Of a stretch of DNA of 64,000 bases, positions 11,163 through 23,414 are shown piece after piece (position 1 is the stretch's first letter; every line of letters starts with the position of its first letter). The translations under genes and the position numbers were made by a program. This DNA is from Naganishia liquefaciens (lineage: Eukaryota; Basidiomycota; Tremellomycetes; Filobasidiales; Filobasidiaceae): assembly GCA_013423385.1 (NCBI GenBank), contig BLZA01000049.1:310001-374000 (forward strand), given 5' to 3'. The notes below the pieces were generated by a model, which worked only from the letters and a program-made list of their open reading frames with translations, searched no databases and was not told the DNA's origin.

Positions 11163-14100
11163 ATGTTCTCCGGCGCAAGTTCCTTTGCCGAACGGCTGCG
11201 GGCAGCAGCTCAAGCGGGTGTCGAACAATTCGATCAGGCGCGAGTCCATGCGCCCGACCTCCATCTTCCCAAGATCAACCTTACCGGTCCAAGCTCGCCT
11301 GGACAAGGGACGTCAACTCCGGTACAATCGCCTCTGTCACCAGGAGCAGAGAATGTGAAGCGGCTAGTGGGAATTACATCGCCTCGTCGCTCGGGGGAGA
11401 TCGAGCGGACATCCTCCGCTGGCAGTGGTCACAGTGCGCTTTCCAGTCGACTGAACTCTCTGGTTGCTGGGGCTACGAAGGGGAGAGCTCAGGTCAAGCC
11501 TGCAACCTCGAATTTGACGCAAACGACCGGATTGTCCACCCCGGCATCGATTTCAGATGCAAGCGGGAGTATGGTGCCACAGCCACAAGCAGCGAATGTG
11601 AATAGCGAACTCGTTGGTATGTCGTTCTGTGCACGCTCAGGACCAATCTGCGGCTGATCACTTACGGTCCTCAGATCCCGCCAGTATACCCCTTCCGCCT
11701 TCACCAGAAGTCGTACCATTCATATTGACGGAAACGAACACACCAGACCTCAGCCTTGCTGGCACTGGAACTGCCACGCCGACAATCGCAACAGGGCTAT
11801 CACTATTCAATACGCCACGAAATCCATTACCGACCTCTCCCTCAAGCGCACTAGGAATACATCGTACAAAGACGCCATCGCCGTTGTCGAGTCCAGTGGT
11901 CGCGCCGACTACCGTTGCGGCCGGACAGGAAGACGATATTCCTGCGGTTATTGAGGAGGAAGTTGCTGTCGCCAAGGAGCCCGCGCCACCTGCGGTATCA
12001 AGCGAGATGTCAGGCGAGTCTGCTGCACAAAAGGCTGATATTCCCGATTCCACCGTTAAGGTAGAGGCTGTGTCCGAAGTCCAGCGTAAGATTGCGGGCG
12101 ATGGTATCGTTTACGCGAAGCTGACCTTTCGTTGCGCATAGCATCCAATGCAGAATATGACGCACTCAAAGTCAAGGCAGACAAGGCGAATGCCATCTTG
12201 CGCAAGGCTTCTCCGCTCCTGACCGACGGCATCTCGGATACCGATGCACTGGAAAGCTGGGTGAAGATGGTCAGTGGCAAAGTCGAGATGGGGGATAGCG
12301 AGATGAAGCGTCTGAGTGATAAACTTGCCCGTGAGTACCTCAGGATCCTCCGCAGGAATATGCGCTGACGTGCACTTTCCTGTAGTTCAGGAATCCCGAA
12401 TCAAAGAACTTAGGGAGACACATCGCCTCGAATCCGAATCATCGAACAAGCTCGTGACGACACTACGCGAGCAACTTGCAAAGGCGGAAAGCAATTTGTC
12501 ATCCCAGGCGTCTCAGCTGTTACAGATGACGCAGCTTCAAACGGAACTGAAAACAGCCCAGAATCGCATCCGGGAAGAAGAAGACAAGAGAGGCAAGGCC
12601 GTGACCCTCTTAAAAACCGTGCGGACCAAGCTTGTCAAAGTTGAACGGGAAAAAGAAGAGGTCGACAAACGGCAAGAGGAGGAAAAGGCGGAGAGGCAAA
12701 AGTTATTTGACAATCTCGAGCGTCTGCGCAACGAACGCGAGAGGGAGATCCAAAGCTTAAAGCAGAGCCATGAGAGAGATAACGCAGCCTTGAAAGATAA
12801 GTATGAGAAAAATATGCTGGCCAAACGGCGGGAATGGGAATTAGAGATGATCACGACCAAGGTAAGCTGGAAGCGGCTTGCCTCGTTCAGTCGCTCATCG
12901 CTCTCCAACAAGGCATCGCACGCCAAAGACATCGCTGCCAAATCAAAGCATATCAACTCTCTCGTCGAAAGCATGCAAGAGCTCAATAATGAAAAGAGGT
13001 CGCAGTATGAAACACTACAGGCTCGACAGGAGGAACTCGAAACCGCCATTGCTGCAAAGGAAATGCACGAGTCCCGTACCAGAGAGCTGCAACTCCAGGC
13101 ACAGGAAGCTCTGGAGCGAGCGCAAATCGCCGAGGATGCGCTCGAGGAGCTTCAGCGAGAGCATGTCGCGCCAGCGACCAACGGAATTACGAATCTCAAC
13201 CCGGCCGATGCCATCGGGTCCAGCGAGATCTCTCAACTATTGGCAGATGCTGCCGTCAAGTCTGACGCCAAACTCACAGAGCTTCGCGAAGAAATCGCCA
13301 GGCTCGAAAGGGAGAGCTCCGAACACGAGGAACAGCAGGCTCGGCAGCTTCGGCTCCGAAGTCAGGAAATCGAGCGATTGCGGACGACTCTGAACGAAAA
13401 GCAGGCCGAGTTTGCCCAAGCGATCAATGGGAAAGAAAGTAGCGATGCGAAAATTAGCGAGATGGAGCGTGAGCTGGAGGTGGCGAATCGAGAACGGGAA
13501 TCTCTGAAGGAGGCGCTGCGCGTCGCTCAGACTGCGCAGATGCAGTTCGGGAATGGAGATGTTAGTATTTTCTAATCATACGCTCTTGTCGCTAACGTCT
13601 GCTGCTACAATTAGGAGGAACTCAGGGCAGAGATCAGTCTTTTAAAAAGCCAAATAGAAGGGTTGAATTCTCAATTGGAAGAAGCCAGACAGATTCATGC
13701 TCAGTTGCGGTCGACGAACAGAGTCAGTCCTGCTGACACAAAGCGATACTGAGCTTTGCTAATCTTCCGTCAGACCTTGCGAGAAGAAATGCGTCGCATT
13801 CAGTCATCCGCCCAGCTCTTAGAGCGCCAGCGGAATCCAGGGGTTGGATACTGGTCGTCTTCGAATGCAGGGAGTACACCTGCGAATGGCACGCCTGGTG
13901 GGGTCACCTCTCCCGGTGTCGCCAGTTCCCCGACCGGTTCCGTGCGCGGTAGTGTAGATGTATCGCGTTCCGGGCCCTCGACACCGGTCGGCAAGACCGG
14001 GACACCTGCGGGATCGCAGAGCGTACAGGGTGAAGAAGAGGTCAATTTAGAGGTGGGTCGCTTCTCTCGCTGTCGCTATCAGACGATCATTGATAGGTGA

Positions 14101-14316
14101 TTTTGCGGAGCAGTACCTAAGAAATGTCATCTTGCAATTCCTGGAGCACAAAGAGATGAGGGTGAGTCTGACTGAGATCCGCATAATACCCCAATGTACC
14201 TGTTACTAAATTGCGCGCGAACAACTTTACAGCCTAATCTCGTCAGGGTATTGACTGTCATCTTACGCTTCACACCGCAAGAGACGAGGAGACTAAATGC
14301 AAAGCTTACTGCATAG
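11163..14316 (+). CDS. GRIP-domain golgin (Imh1-like)
   Basis: Long coiled-coil tether for the trans-Golgi. The N-terminus (MFSGASSFAERLRAAAQAG) is followed by ~300 Ser/Pro-rich residues. About 450 residues of heptad-type coiled coil then run from roughly 12160 to 13790, and a Ser/Gly/Pro linker follows. After two short introns the C-terminus reads EEEVNLEYLRNVILQFLEHK then EMRPNLVRVLTVILRFTPQE, which is a GRIP domain; this domain binds Arl1-GTP in characterised golgins. The stop is TAG 14314-14316. Roughly eight introns are inferred. One near 12100-12140 is only ~39 nt but is needed to pass an in-frame stop and give IAGDASNAEYDALK. The GRIP fit is better than the GRAB domain of Rud3. Confidence 0.85.
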
Positions 14317-17300
14317 CGTTCCGAGGTTGTGACCGCTTACTTGACCTGATGAAATGGCGTCTGTAGAGTTTGTCGATTTTAGTTGAGGAACCTCAGGGCT
14401 TGCTTAGCGATACATGGTTCTCAATCTTGAGCGAAAGCATGGCCATATCATCGCCTCCTGGTATCCCACGGAGCGATCCTGAGAAGGTGAAAACGAGCGG
14501 TCCAAGTAATTATCGGAACCGATACGAGCGGTTGCAAAGAGGCTGCTGCAAAGATGGATGAGCGTCAAGTCTTCCCCTGTACCACCCAAGCCTTTCACCG
14601 AGAAGCACTGACTGACTGCTTTTGACTCGTTGAACACCGCGGCAGAAAAAAGATTTCTGCATTTCGTGTCTTCTTAAGATAAGGGTACATCTGTTTGCTC
14701 TGGAGACTTGATTCCAAGCTACTTCAAGCCTTAATAGCAAATGGCATATCAAGCGCATAGCTTGAGGGCAGCGATACGGCGGCGCCTCCGACACCATAGT
14801 CCTGAGCAACAGCTTGTAAACCTCTACAAGAAAGGCGGTTTCTTGTCACAGATTTCCGAGATTCTGCTCCAAGATGACCGCCTGTGTAACAATTATAAGC
14901 TACCCTTGTTCACTGAATCGGAACCTTTCAGAACACACACATGCTCCTGGTGCTTCTGAACCGGCGAGAAGATTATGAGTCTCTCCTCAATCCGCAACGA
15001 TGCCGAGGTCGCTCTGGTCGGATAGCTTTCCTGTGTGCGCCTCTCTATTGACTGAAATGGATTTTGCATCGGTGCTCTCAACTATGCCCTTGACATGATG
15101 CATGCCTGAGCGTTCAGCATGGCTTCTGCGTTGAGTTCTGGCTTCTGTTCTTGTTTGTCCGAGATGACAAGAGGTCATATGAACAAATGAAGATTCGTTG
15201 GTATGACATTCATTTTAAGGTTCGTGGGTATGACATTCATGTTAACCGGATAGGAGTTCACATTGACAGTTCTCGGAGAGCTTGGTGGTGTAAACGATTG
15301 CGCCACAGTCATTCCCTTCGGTAAACCCTTGGTCTCTCGCTTCAATGATTATCTGACATCTCTTCCGTGGCGCGCATGCCCTCTCAGCTATTGTGCTTGA
15401 GAACTATCGTCGCGTCCATCGGGAGCCTAGTTTGTTAATATGCGGATTCCACAGTTGAGGTATGAGAATATACTACTCACGTTTACCCGAGAGCGGATGA
15501 GGTAGGCAATCATTCCCGTCATCGAAATTCGAGCCTCCGCTTCTCTCGCTTGCCAATGGAAGTTTCGGTGACCCATCAGATCCTCCTCAGATGTGTTGTT
15601 AGCGCGCAAAGCCCGATCTGCTCCCCTCTGCCAATAGTCTTACTTCAGATAGATACGGGCATTCAGGAATTTGATCCACACTCATTGATACATGGATAGA
15701 GCACGAGTTCGAAGATCCCACGTCCGTCTGAAGCCCACGGCTTCATCAATTCTTGAAGGAAATACGGTGAGCATCTGTTCCAGAAGGTGGTGAATCGTGT
15801 GGCACGTGCGTGTGGCACAATTGATCTGCGCTCCTTGGATTCCTTACGAGTCCTCCTGTAACTCTTGAGGAGGGAGCATGATGACGAAGTGCAATGAATT
15901 AGCGTGACGGGGTAACGGCAGTCGCGTTGGAAAGCTGGCTGAACAGAGAAGATCCGTGAGTGTTGACACAAGGTCTAAATGCCCTCGAAAAAGGAAGAGG
16001 CTGATCCGGGGGTGGGCCTGCTTTATATGTAGAACAATAGATCACTGTCATGACCGGAGTACCTTGACGTGGCCAGCGATGCCATCAAACAGACTCAGAG
16101 TTCCCACCTCGCCTCGCGCGCCGCCACCGTAGATCGTTTCACGTTGGGGCAAGGCGAAAGACCCGGGGCGATTCCAGAGCGGAAACAAATGCGACCGATA
16201 TAGGGGAGACTGATTCGAAAAGCAGCGCAGCAATGTGTGTGTCTATGGCCTCTTTGGGTTGGGTTCTGCTATCTACCATAGAATCGACCCCTTACACTCA
16301 CTGACACCCCCGCTCCTCGCTTCTAGCCGCCATGAACATATGGGTTGAATCCGACACACGGGCGCGGGCTCCTGGAAAAGGTTAGCGGGCTGGCCTGTAA
16401 TACCCTGTGTCAAGACAGCCGAAGTCGACTCAAACCAGACGATACGGGGCGAATACAGTATGGTTTTGGCGTTCTAGAGATGAGCAAAAACCCTTTCTTC
16501 GGTCGTGGGGAGGCCTCAAAAGCTATTCTCTAGAAATCCTGAAACAGGGTTCCTAAAAGCGAAGCATGGCCCCTTTCGGGATGGATGTCCCCTCTGTACC
16601 GTCAAGAACTGTCTTTGCTGCGCCCTCTGACACATTGTTCTCCATTCCCTACTCCCGACCAGTTACGCTTGCGAATCCATCAGCTCTGTATGCGCATGCC
16701 TCGATGAGTGTGACCGTGGGGACAAATTCTGTCCGTCGCAGGGTCGGCTGCGGTGGAGGTATGATCTGAGTTCGACACGACGACCTAGACTGGATGGAGA
16801 AGGCTCTTTTGCCCATATAGCAAAAGACAACATGCTGAATGACTCTTGGGCAAGCCAACCTGCCATCAGCAGCGGCGAGACCCCGGTGGTGTGTGGTATG
16901 CGAAGTGATCTTGAATCAGATCCGAGCTTACTGAGCGATTGAAGTGAGACTGTAGACCCCGCAGAATGTCGATATAACAGTTTCAGCCTGCTCATCAGCT
17001 TAGATTGTACTGAACGAGTTGCAATTCGATAAGGGAATCTCCAACAAGGGTAAGCGGAACGTGAGCTTACGTCGTCAGCACTTTGATGTGCAGCTGCTGA
17101 TGCTCTATCAAACGTCTGTAACCGCTGGGGTATTAGCTTCCACTAGTGATTCGAACCCCGTGCCCATTGACATTCAACGCTGAAAGTCGACGACCCGGTG
17201 CTTGTCGCGAGGCAAACAGCTTTGTCATCGGCTACGCAGGGTTGGCGTTTGACAGACATGAAATCGACTAGCGATCTTCCCGTAATCCTTGCGACCGTAT

Positions 17301-17652
17301 TTCAGCCTTACGACTCAGCGCCAGCGGGAGTACTTTTGATTCTGCTCCTTCTCCACCGCGATTCAGAGCGTTTAATGTAGATCACAAGGCAGCATGGGGT
17401 TCGAAACGGATCAACACAAATCATTCGTCTCGTCCATGTAGAGTCGCTAGAAAAGTAAGAGCTTCCGAGAAGGTGATCGAACATTTGGCATTCGTCATCC
17501 TATGTGCATGCTGTTTGCGCTGAAACAGATATCTTCGCAACTCTTCGATATTTCCTGCCTCATACTGGTCGTTCTCCAGCGAACCTCTAGAATCCTCCTT
17601 GCCAGACACCAGATGCACGGTCGGACGCTCGCATGACCGCCCTCCAGGCGCA
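14317..17652. other. 3.3-kb gene-poor region
   Basis: The longest stretch without a convincing gene. All open frames are short (up to ~110 codons), lack conserved motifs and do not join through good splice sites. The only mildly protein-like one is 72 codons at 14741-14959 (+), containing SPEQQLVNLYKKGGFLSQIS; it is not supported further. No transposase, reverse transcriptase or terminal repeat is seen. A 27-bp tandem duplication is listed separately. The right end must contain the promoter of the GT31-like gene. Confidence 0.55.
15191..15244. repeat. Tandem duplication of a 27-bp unit
   Basis: Two adjacent copies (15191-15217 and 15218-15244) share the core ggtatgacattcat and match at 24 of 27 positions. 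It lies in the gene-poor region; no function is evident. Confidence 0.8.
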
Positions 17653-19447
17653 ATGCCACCTGATTCGCTACCTCGCCGACGGATACTAACGGGAAGTCCT
17701 GGTCCCGTCAATGGATATCCCTCCTCAGCTATGTCGCTCCCACTCCCTTCGTCAACCACGGCGGACCGCAAACGCAAGCTTCGCTTCAATCTTCAATCGA
17801 CCAAGCATCTTTGTCGGAAATATCCTATAGTAGCGTTCTTCGCTGCGACATACTTACTGCTGTTTATTCGGCCGTTATGGATATTCATCACTCACGTCAA
17901 GACACACGGCTTTTTGGTGCAGCCAATTCCAGCAAACCATCATGTTATTGGCTTTCTCCATCGTTACATTTTACCGAGCTTCGTGACGCGCTTCCTGTAT
18001 GCCTTTGGTAGCGGTCGCCCTTTCGCTTTCCAGTTCCCGATACCGGAAATCATGGCGGCACGTTCACCTTACGACTGGCCGATGCCTGAATTATCCAAGC
18101 CCACCTATCGTCCAAGGAGAAGGCTCAGACACAGTGCATCCAAGGTGCGCATTCATGACGAGGCAGTATTGCAGCACAAGAGTCACTACGAACTCGTTTC
18201 GCCAGCATACCTTTCTTTCCACACCTTTTCCGTTGCCAATTCCTCCAACGCTCGAACATTCCGGGATCTCTCGCGGCAACATCAGCGGAATCGCATACCT
18301 CAAGACTACGCACATCTTATCGACTGGCAATTCGTCATGGCGTCTCCGCCAGATTCGGCACAAGAAGTCTGGGCGCAGTTGGAAGCGGAGCAGGCCGAGC
18401 ACGGGGATCTCTTGCTCGTTGACGAGATGCAAGCTCAAGACGAAAGGATGCCAGAGAACATGAATGACGGAAAGACGTACAAATGGATGCAGGAGGTCGT
18501 TAAGAGATCACAGGACGGTCGAGGACGACAGGCTCTTTGGGTCATGTAAGCACGGCAACCTCAATTTCTGGTAAGAAACTGATTACAGAAGCGCCTCAGG
18601 AAAACGGATGCAGACACCTATCACATCCTACCAAATCTCTTGAATTTCCTCGAGGCATATGATCCGAAAAACCCGACGTTCTTCGGGTCGTCTTACGGAA
18701 TCTCCTACACACCCAACGCCTACTTTCAAGGTCTTGGATACGGTTTCAGTTGGGGACTTGTGAGTCAGCTCGGGCGTACGCTATAAGCACTTGCTTACAC
18801 CGGATGTCGGTCAGTTGCGCACTCTCGTCGATGCAAACATTCCCAGAAACCTCACGATCGGCCACGAAGATCACGTCACAGGGTCATGGATGTGGTCTCT
18901 TCCAGCACTGCCAGAGCGACACCAAGCTGCTGGTCTAGCGAGGTCTTCAAAAGCGACTCGACTCGACCCTACAAGTAATATCATGACGTTTGTGCCACCC
19001 ACCCCGAGCCCGTATACAGGTCTAGTTCGTGCGGACTTCTATGGCCGAGCTTCCAGCTGGTTCTACTGGTGGATCCCCAAAACAGAGAGCATGATTTTGA
19101 CGCACGGCATGAAGACCAAACAGGTGCGTCCGCGGTCTTTTTGCACGTCTTAATATGCTTATGTTCCGCAGGAGTATCTGGAAGCACAAAAATGGGTAGA
19201 CGATCTCTGGGTACACCCCAAATGGATCGGACAGAGCGCTCATACGCAGTGGGAGTGGCAACCGCCTACATGGATGTACTCGCTGGCAGAAAAGGGCCGG
19301 TCGGCTGGGATGGTATAGCGAGTACGCATAGCACAGAAAAATTCCTCCAGGGCCATGTATCGTTTCACGAGCTCTATAACTGATACTAATAAGCTACACA
19401 GGTACGAAGACGAGTATACAACTTTTGCGGACGAGCCGCTACTCTGA
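17653..19447 (+). CDS. GT31-like beta-1,3-glycosyltransferase, type II membrane protein
   Basis: Golgi-type glycosyltransferase resembling the galactosyltransferase family GT31. A basic N-terminal tail precedes one membrane span (YPIVAFFAATYLLLFIRPLW), giving type II topology. Splicing over 18546-18599 gives ALWVMKTDADTYHILPNLL, with the metal-binding DxD in KTDADTY. Further on come FFGSSYGISYTPNAYFQG and the late acidic motif GHEDHVTGSW, equivalent to the EDxxxG of GT31. Two ATGs are possible (17653 and 17731). The 3' end is uncertain. The frame stops at TAG 19316-19318 if unspliced, but a good branch site (actaat) and acceptor (acacag) just before 19402 suggest a last exon ending YEDEYTTFADEPLL at TGA 19445-19447. 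The donor could be near 19276 or 19299. Sugar and acceptor are unknown. Confidence 0.7.
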
Positions 19448-20848
19448 CGACTTTGCTACTGCTTCGCTGCTCGTTTCCGTCATGACTTTCTTCTTCGGCG
19501 GGCCTTCGTCCCTTTCACGCGTAGATTCCTGACCCAAAGCACCGCCGCGCCCGCGGCCCCTACCCCTTGGCCCCCCTCTCCCGCCTCGTCCAGAGCCTCG
19601 CCCTCTTCCACCTTCGCCTCCTCTCTGTCCTTCTTCGCCACCCGCATCTCCCCCGTCCCTTGCTGCTTCCTCGCTCTCTTCCAGTGCACGCTTGGCGAAA
19701 CGCTCGAGCACTTCTGGGCGATCACCGTATTCCAGGATCTTGAGCTGAATAGCGTAGCAGACTGCGTAAAGAGTGCCTATCAATGTCACATATAGCACCT
19801 GAATGAACCCGATTACGAACTCTTCTCAATCTTTTGCAAACTTGCATCCGTCACGTCTTGCTTCTTTTTGAGGTCACGCACGAACGGCTGAGATGTATCG
19901 AGGCCTGTCGGAGGAAGTCGAAGGAGCATATTCAATATGCGTGCCAGGCTACAAGTGTCCGATATACGCACCCGCCTTCATATCCCTCACAAACGCACAT
20001 GCATGCAATGCTGCCTCGTAATCTCCTGTACTTGAGCCTATTTTGAGCCGGCGTCAGATATTGTTACGGCTACATCAAATCAACACTTACAGTTGGTCGC
20101 GTATCTCATTAATTCTCCTGTCAGATCCGACACTCCGAGCGCATAGTCCTCGGCTGAAATAGGTACAATCTTAACGGGTAGCATTATTTTTAGCGATCAC
20201 GCAGAGTCGAGTAACAAGATCTGCCTTACCGGTTTCGAATTCTCTTCGCTTTCCCTCAGGCGCTCATGCAATTCCTCCCGAGTAATCAAGGCAGAATGGC
20301 GCAGGTAGTGTAAGAGCGAGACGGCCTCTATGAATTCTTGTATTCCTGGAGATCTGTGAAATGGCACGGAGAGCGCTGTCAGAACGATGAACCAATAACG
20401 AGGACTTCTCTTGACAGACATATTTCTTGCATACGCCCAGAAGCTCACGTTTGCCTCTACCAGATCGTCCCTGCATTTCCTCAACCAATCCAAAATCTCG
20501 TCCACTTTGGCATCCGCCTCGGCTAGCGTTTGTCTCCTTTGTTCATCTCGATCGGGTGCAGCGCGCGGTATGAGCGATATACGTAAAAGATGAAAGATGA
20601 CTTTTTTGCTGAGCGCTGTGACTTGACGTGATGACACAATGATACGTTCTCGGCGTTCATTCTGGCATGGAGCATGTGTCAACTTTGAAGATGCAGTTTG
20701 ATATACGCGCGCATACCTGGTCATCAAGTGTAGCTCTGAAGGACTCGAAGACTGTTCTCAAAGCTGCATGTCGGTTCAGCGGCGGGGCCGTTGTCAAGTC
20801 TTGTGTGGGAAGAACTGATGACGCAGTAGCTGTTTTGCTCATGCTCAT
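19439..20848 (-). CDS. Translin-associated factor X (TRAX) with an RGG-rich C-terminal tail
   Basis: TRAX pairs with translin in the C3PO RNase complex, which processes small RNAs and tRNA fragments in fungi and animals. The call rests on the order of TRAX/translin helices: RERIIVSSRQVTALSKKVIF, IQEFIEAVSLLHYLRHSALI, then EDYALGVSDLTGELMRYATN, AALHACAFVRDM and KICYAIQLKILEYGDRPEVL. EDYALGVSDLTGELMR is the most diagnostic piece. The start is ATG 20848 and the stop TAG 19439-19441. After the last family helix comes a ~70-residue tail rich in Gly and Arg (GRGRGSGRGGRGGPRGRGRG), not a usual TRAX feature. At least five introns are needed. It is head-to-head with RPL15 and tail-to-tail with the GT31-like gene, whose proposed last exon overlaps it by nine bases. 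Confidence 0.8.
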
Positions 20849-21391
20849 GATGTGAACGAGATAAGGGGAGCGGTTGTCCCGAAGTGACGTTCAAAATCGC
20901 TCATCACTCATATTAATTGCAAAGGCCGAAGACACATGTACAGGTCGAAGCTGATCGCATGTGATCGACTTTCCGATTCATCATCATTTAATTCCCCACG
21001 GGCCTCGATGCACATTATTTCCACCCCGACGGAGGAGAGAGTCTTTTGTCACTCGATTCAACAAGAGTCAACAAAAAGGTCTCGTCAGTCGAGCTGTCCG
21101 GGTTTGATCGGTTTGGCGAAGACTTTGAAGCTGGAGCGCAGAAATCCCAAGTAGAAGCGCAGTCTGGGGCTACGGGTGGCCGAAGCCGAGCCCATCCAGG
21201 CCCTGTGGGCTCGCGCGGCTTCCTGGTTTCTCCGCCGCGTGAACGATGGCGCCGGGACTGAGAACGGTCTGATCGACGTCGCTATTCTCTGACGACGGTC
21301 GGGCGGTGAATTTCTTCTTTGAGTTAACCCTTCAACTTTCTCGTCAAGACCCGCAAAAGAGTCTCGGTCGGAGGATCATCATTCAATCAAG
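20849..21391. promoter_or_regulatory. Divergent promoter region of TRAX and RPL15
   Basis: 543 bp between the two start codons, with no coding signal. It must contain the strong ribosomal-protein promoter. I could not identify a specific activator site. Confidence 0.5.
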
Positions 21392-21917
21392 ATGTTAGTA
21401 CGATTCTCTCAACTGGATGGAGGTGCAGGAGCGGAGAAGGGAGAAGGATGATGGATTGGATCAGATTTGCAGGAGCTGACCGGTGGATTTATCTGGAATA
21501 GGGGTGCCTACAAGTATATTGCCGAACTCTACAAGAAGAAGCAGAGCGATGTTATGCTCTTCTTGGCCCGTGTCAGGTGAGTAGCATTCTGAATATGCAG
21601 ATCTTGTTAGCTAAAGACTTTTCCGCTCTTCAGGTGTTGGGAGTACCGACAGCTCGCCGTCATTCACCGAGCGTCGCGACCTTCCCGACCCGACAAGGCT
21701 CGACGATTGGGTTACAAGGCCAAGCAGGGTTACGTGATCTACCGAATCCGAGTTCGACGAGGAAACAGGAAGAAGCCCGTCCCCAAGGGTGCCACCTACG
21801 GTAAACCCGTCCGACAGGGTGTCAACCACCTCAAGTTCCAGCGAGGTCTTCGAGCCACCGCCGAGGAGCGTGTCGGCAGGCGTTGCGGCAACTTGCGAGT
21901 CTTGAACTCGTACTGGA

Positions 21918-21951
<34 letters not shown>

Positions 21952-21997
21952 TATCTGTGTTGACCCTTCGCACAAGGCTATCCGACGTGATGCCCGA

Positions 21998-22035
<38 letters not shown>

Positions 22036-22215
22036 AGCCCGAGGTCTTACCGCCGAAGGCAAGAAGAACAGGGGTACCGGCAAGGGCCACAAGCACAACC
22101 ACAACTACGCCACCTGGAAGAGGCACAACACGTATGTTAAGATGCTTTATCATCTCTACGTGCGGAAACTGACTTCTCCTGTTTCTTTAGCCTCTCCCTC
22201 CGACGATACCGATAA
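21392..22215 (+). CDS. RPL15: 60S ribosomal protein L15 (eL15)
   Basis: Structural protein of the large cytosolic ribosomal subunit. The spliced protein reads [20 protein letters not shown], then [20 protein letters not shown], the conserved core [20 protein letters not shown], and ends WKRHNTLSLRRYR at TAA 22213-22215. It is full length (~204 aa). Three introns: 21394-21501 (108 bp), 21577-21633 and 22132-22190. The first splits the start codon: AT at 21392-21393 and G at 21502. Codon use is strongly biased towards C-ending codons and CGA/CGT arginine, as expected for a very highly expressed gene. Confidence 0.97.
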
Positions 22216-23414
22216 ACGATTCGCGTACACCGTATCAGTGGATTCTCTTTTCCGACTCCTTCTGGCCTTTCTCGTTTCTCTCTCCTCGTCTCGTTTGCTG
22301 GAGAAGGTTTCTGGGGGATGTCGGGAATTGCAGGATTGGCTAGATGCATCAAAAGTGCTTGAATCGCTTAACGGTTGGCCGCGGCGGTCGCTGTTGGGTG
22401 TGTTGTAATGGTTCTATCATGATTTTGGCTCTGTGGATCAGGATGGAATCTTTACAGACTGGATTTGTCTCGTTGTCATATTGGTCTGCCAGGTCTACGC
22501 GTCGGTGCTTGTCATTTCGCCATCGCATCGCACAGGCGCTGCGCAGCCAGATTCTTTGACCGAGGAACGCTCATGAGTTTTCATCGCTCGCTGCTCATCC
22601 ATTCGTCGGACATCCAGGTGATATTTATCGCTCCTATTCGTCTCTTTCCTGGCGCATGATACATGCATTTGTGCGTAGCAGCTCACTCAACCATCATTCG
22701 ATAGTCTTTCGCCCCCGTACTCGCTCTCTCCACCTGATCTCCTACCCGCATTCCACGATAAACCAGATCGACCAACTGTCCCGCTAATCAGCTAGCTAAT
22801 CGGACCGGTCGCATTCCTCAATGATTCTGAAACCAAAAGCTTGATTTTCACCTCGATCGCTTTTCGTACTCTGTAGCGAGACCGGACGCCGAGGCGAGGG
22901 TCACCCCTATCGCCTCTGCTATCCTCTATCCACTATCCGGCGTTCGTGGATGGTCGCTCATCCGTGGTCGTATCGTCCTCGGTCCGTCGGCGACACACTA
23001 CTGCCTGGTTGCTCGAACGGCGCCAGTTGCTCCACCAGCGGCGATGCTGCTGCGTATTCAAGGTTGCAGATCGCGTAATTTCCATGTCTATGTTCATGTT
23101 ATGGTGTATTTATCTTCGCCGCCGTCAGACGGATACCTCTACTTAGAGGGCTTAGTCCGTGTCTGAGTAGTGCTCCGTCTGTCGGTCTGGATAAGTTGCT
23201 TCGGGAAGGACTACGTCGTCGGGAAGATCGGGCAGCACCAACTGCGCGTTTCAAACGCCGTCCGACCGATAAGTACGAAAGCGGACCATATATTGTCGCT
23301 CTCCAAGTCGTCAGCACGGCTTCACCGGTCGGGTAACTCAGACGGCATTGTCAAACGTGGACCAGATTGCCCAGAGGAGTTTGAGCGTAGCCCGACAAGC
23401 GAGAAGGATTAAAA
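22216..23414. other. 1.2-kb intergenic region between RPL15 and the SUMO ligase gene
   Basis: Contains the RPL15 3' UTR and the promoter of the downstream gene. Short open frames have no recognisable content. No RNA gene or repeat is supported. Confidence 0.5.

Noticed and set aside
17130-17230. Minus-strand tRNA candidate (ggttcgaatc T-loop-like sequence at ~17148-17158)
   Set aside because: The bases flanking the T-loop match do not pair as a T-stem, and no acceptor stem or matching D-arm is found.
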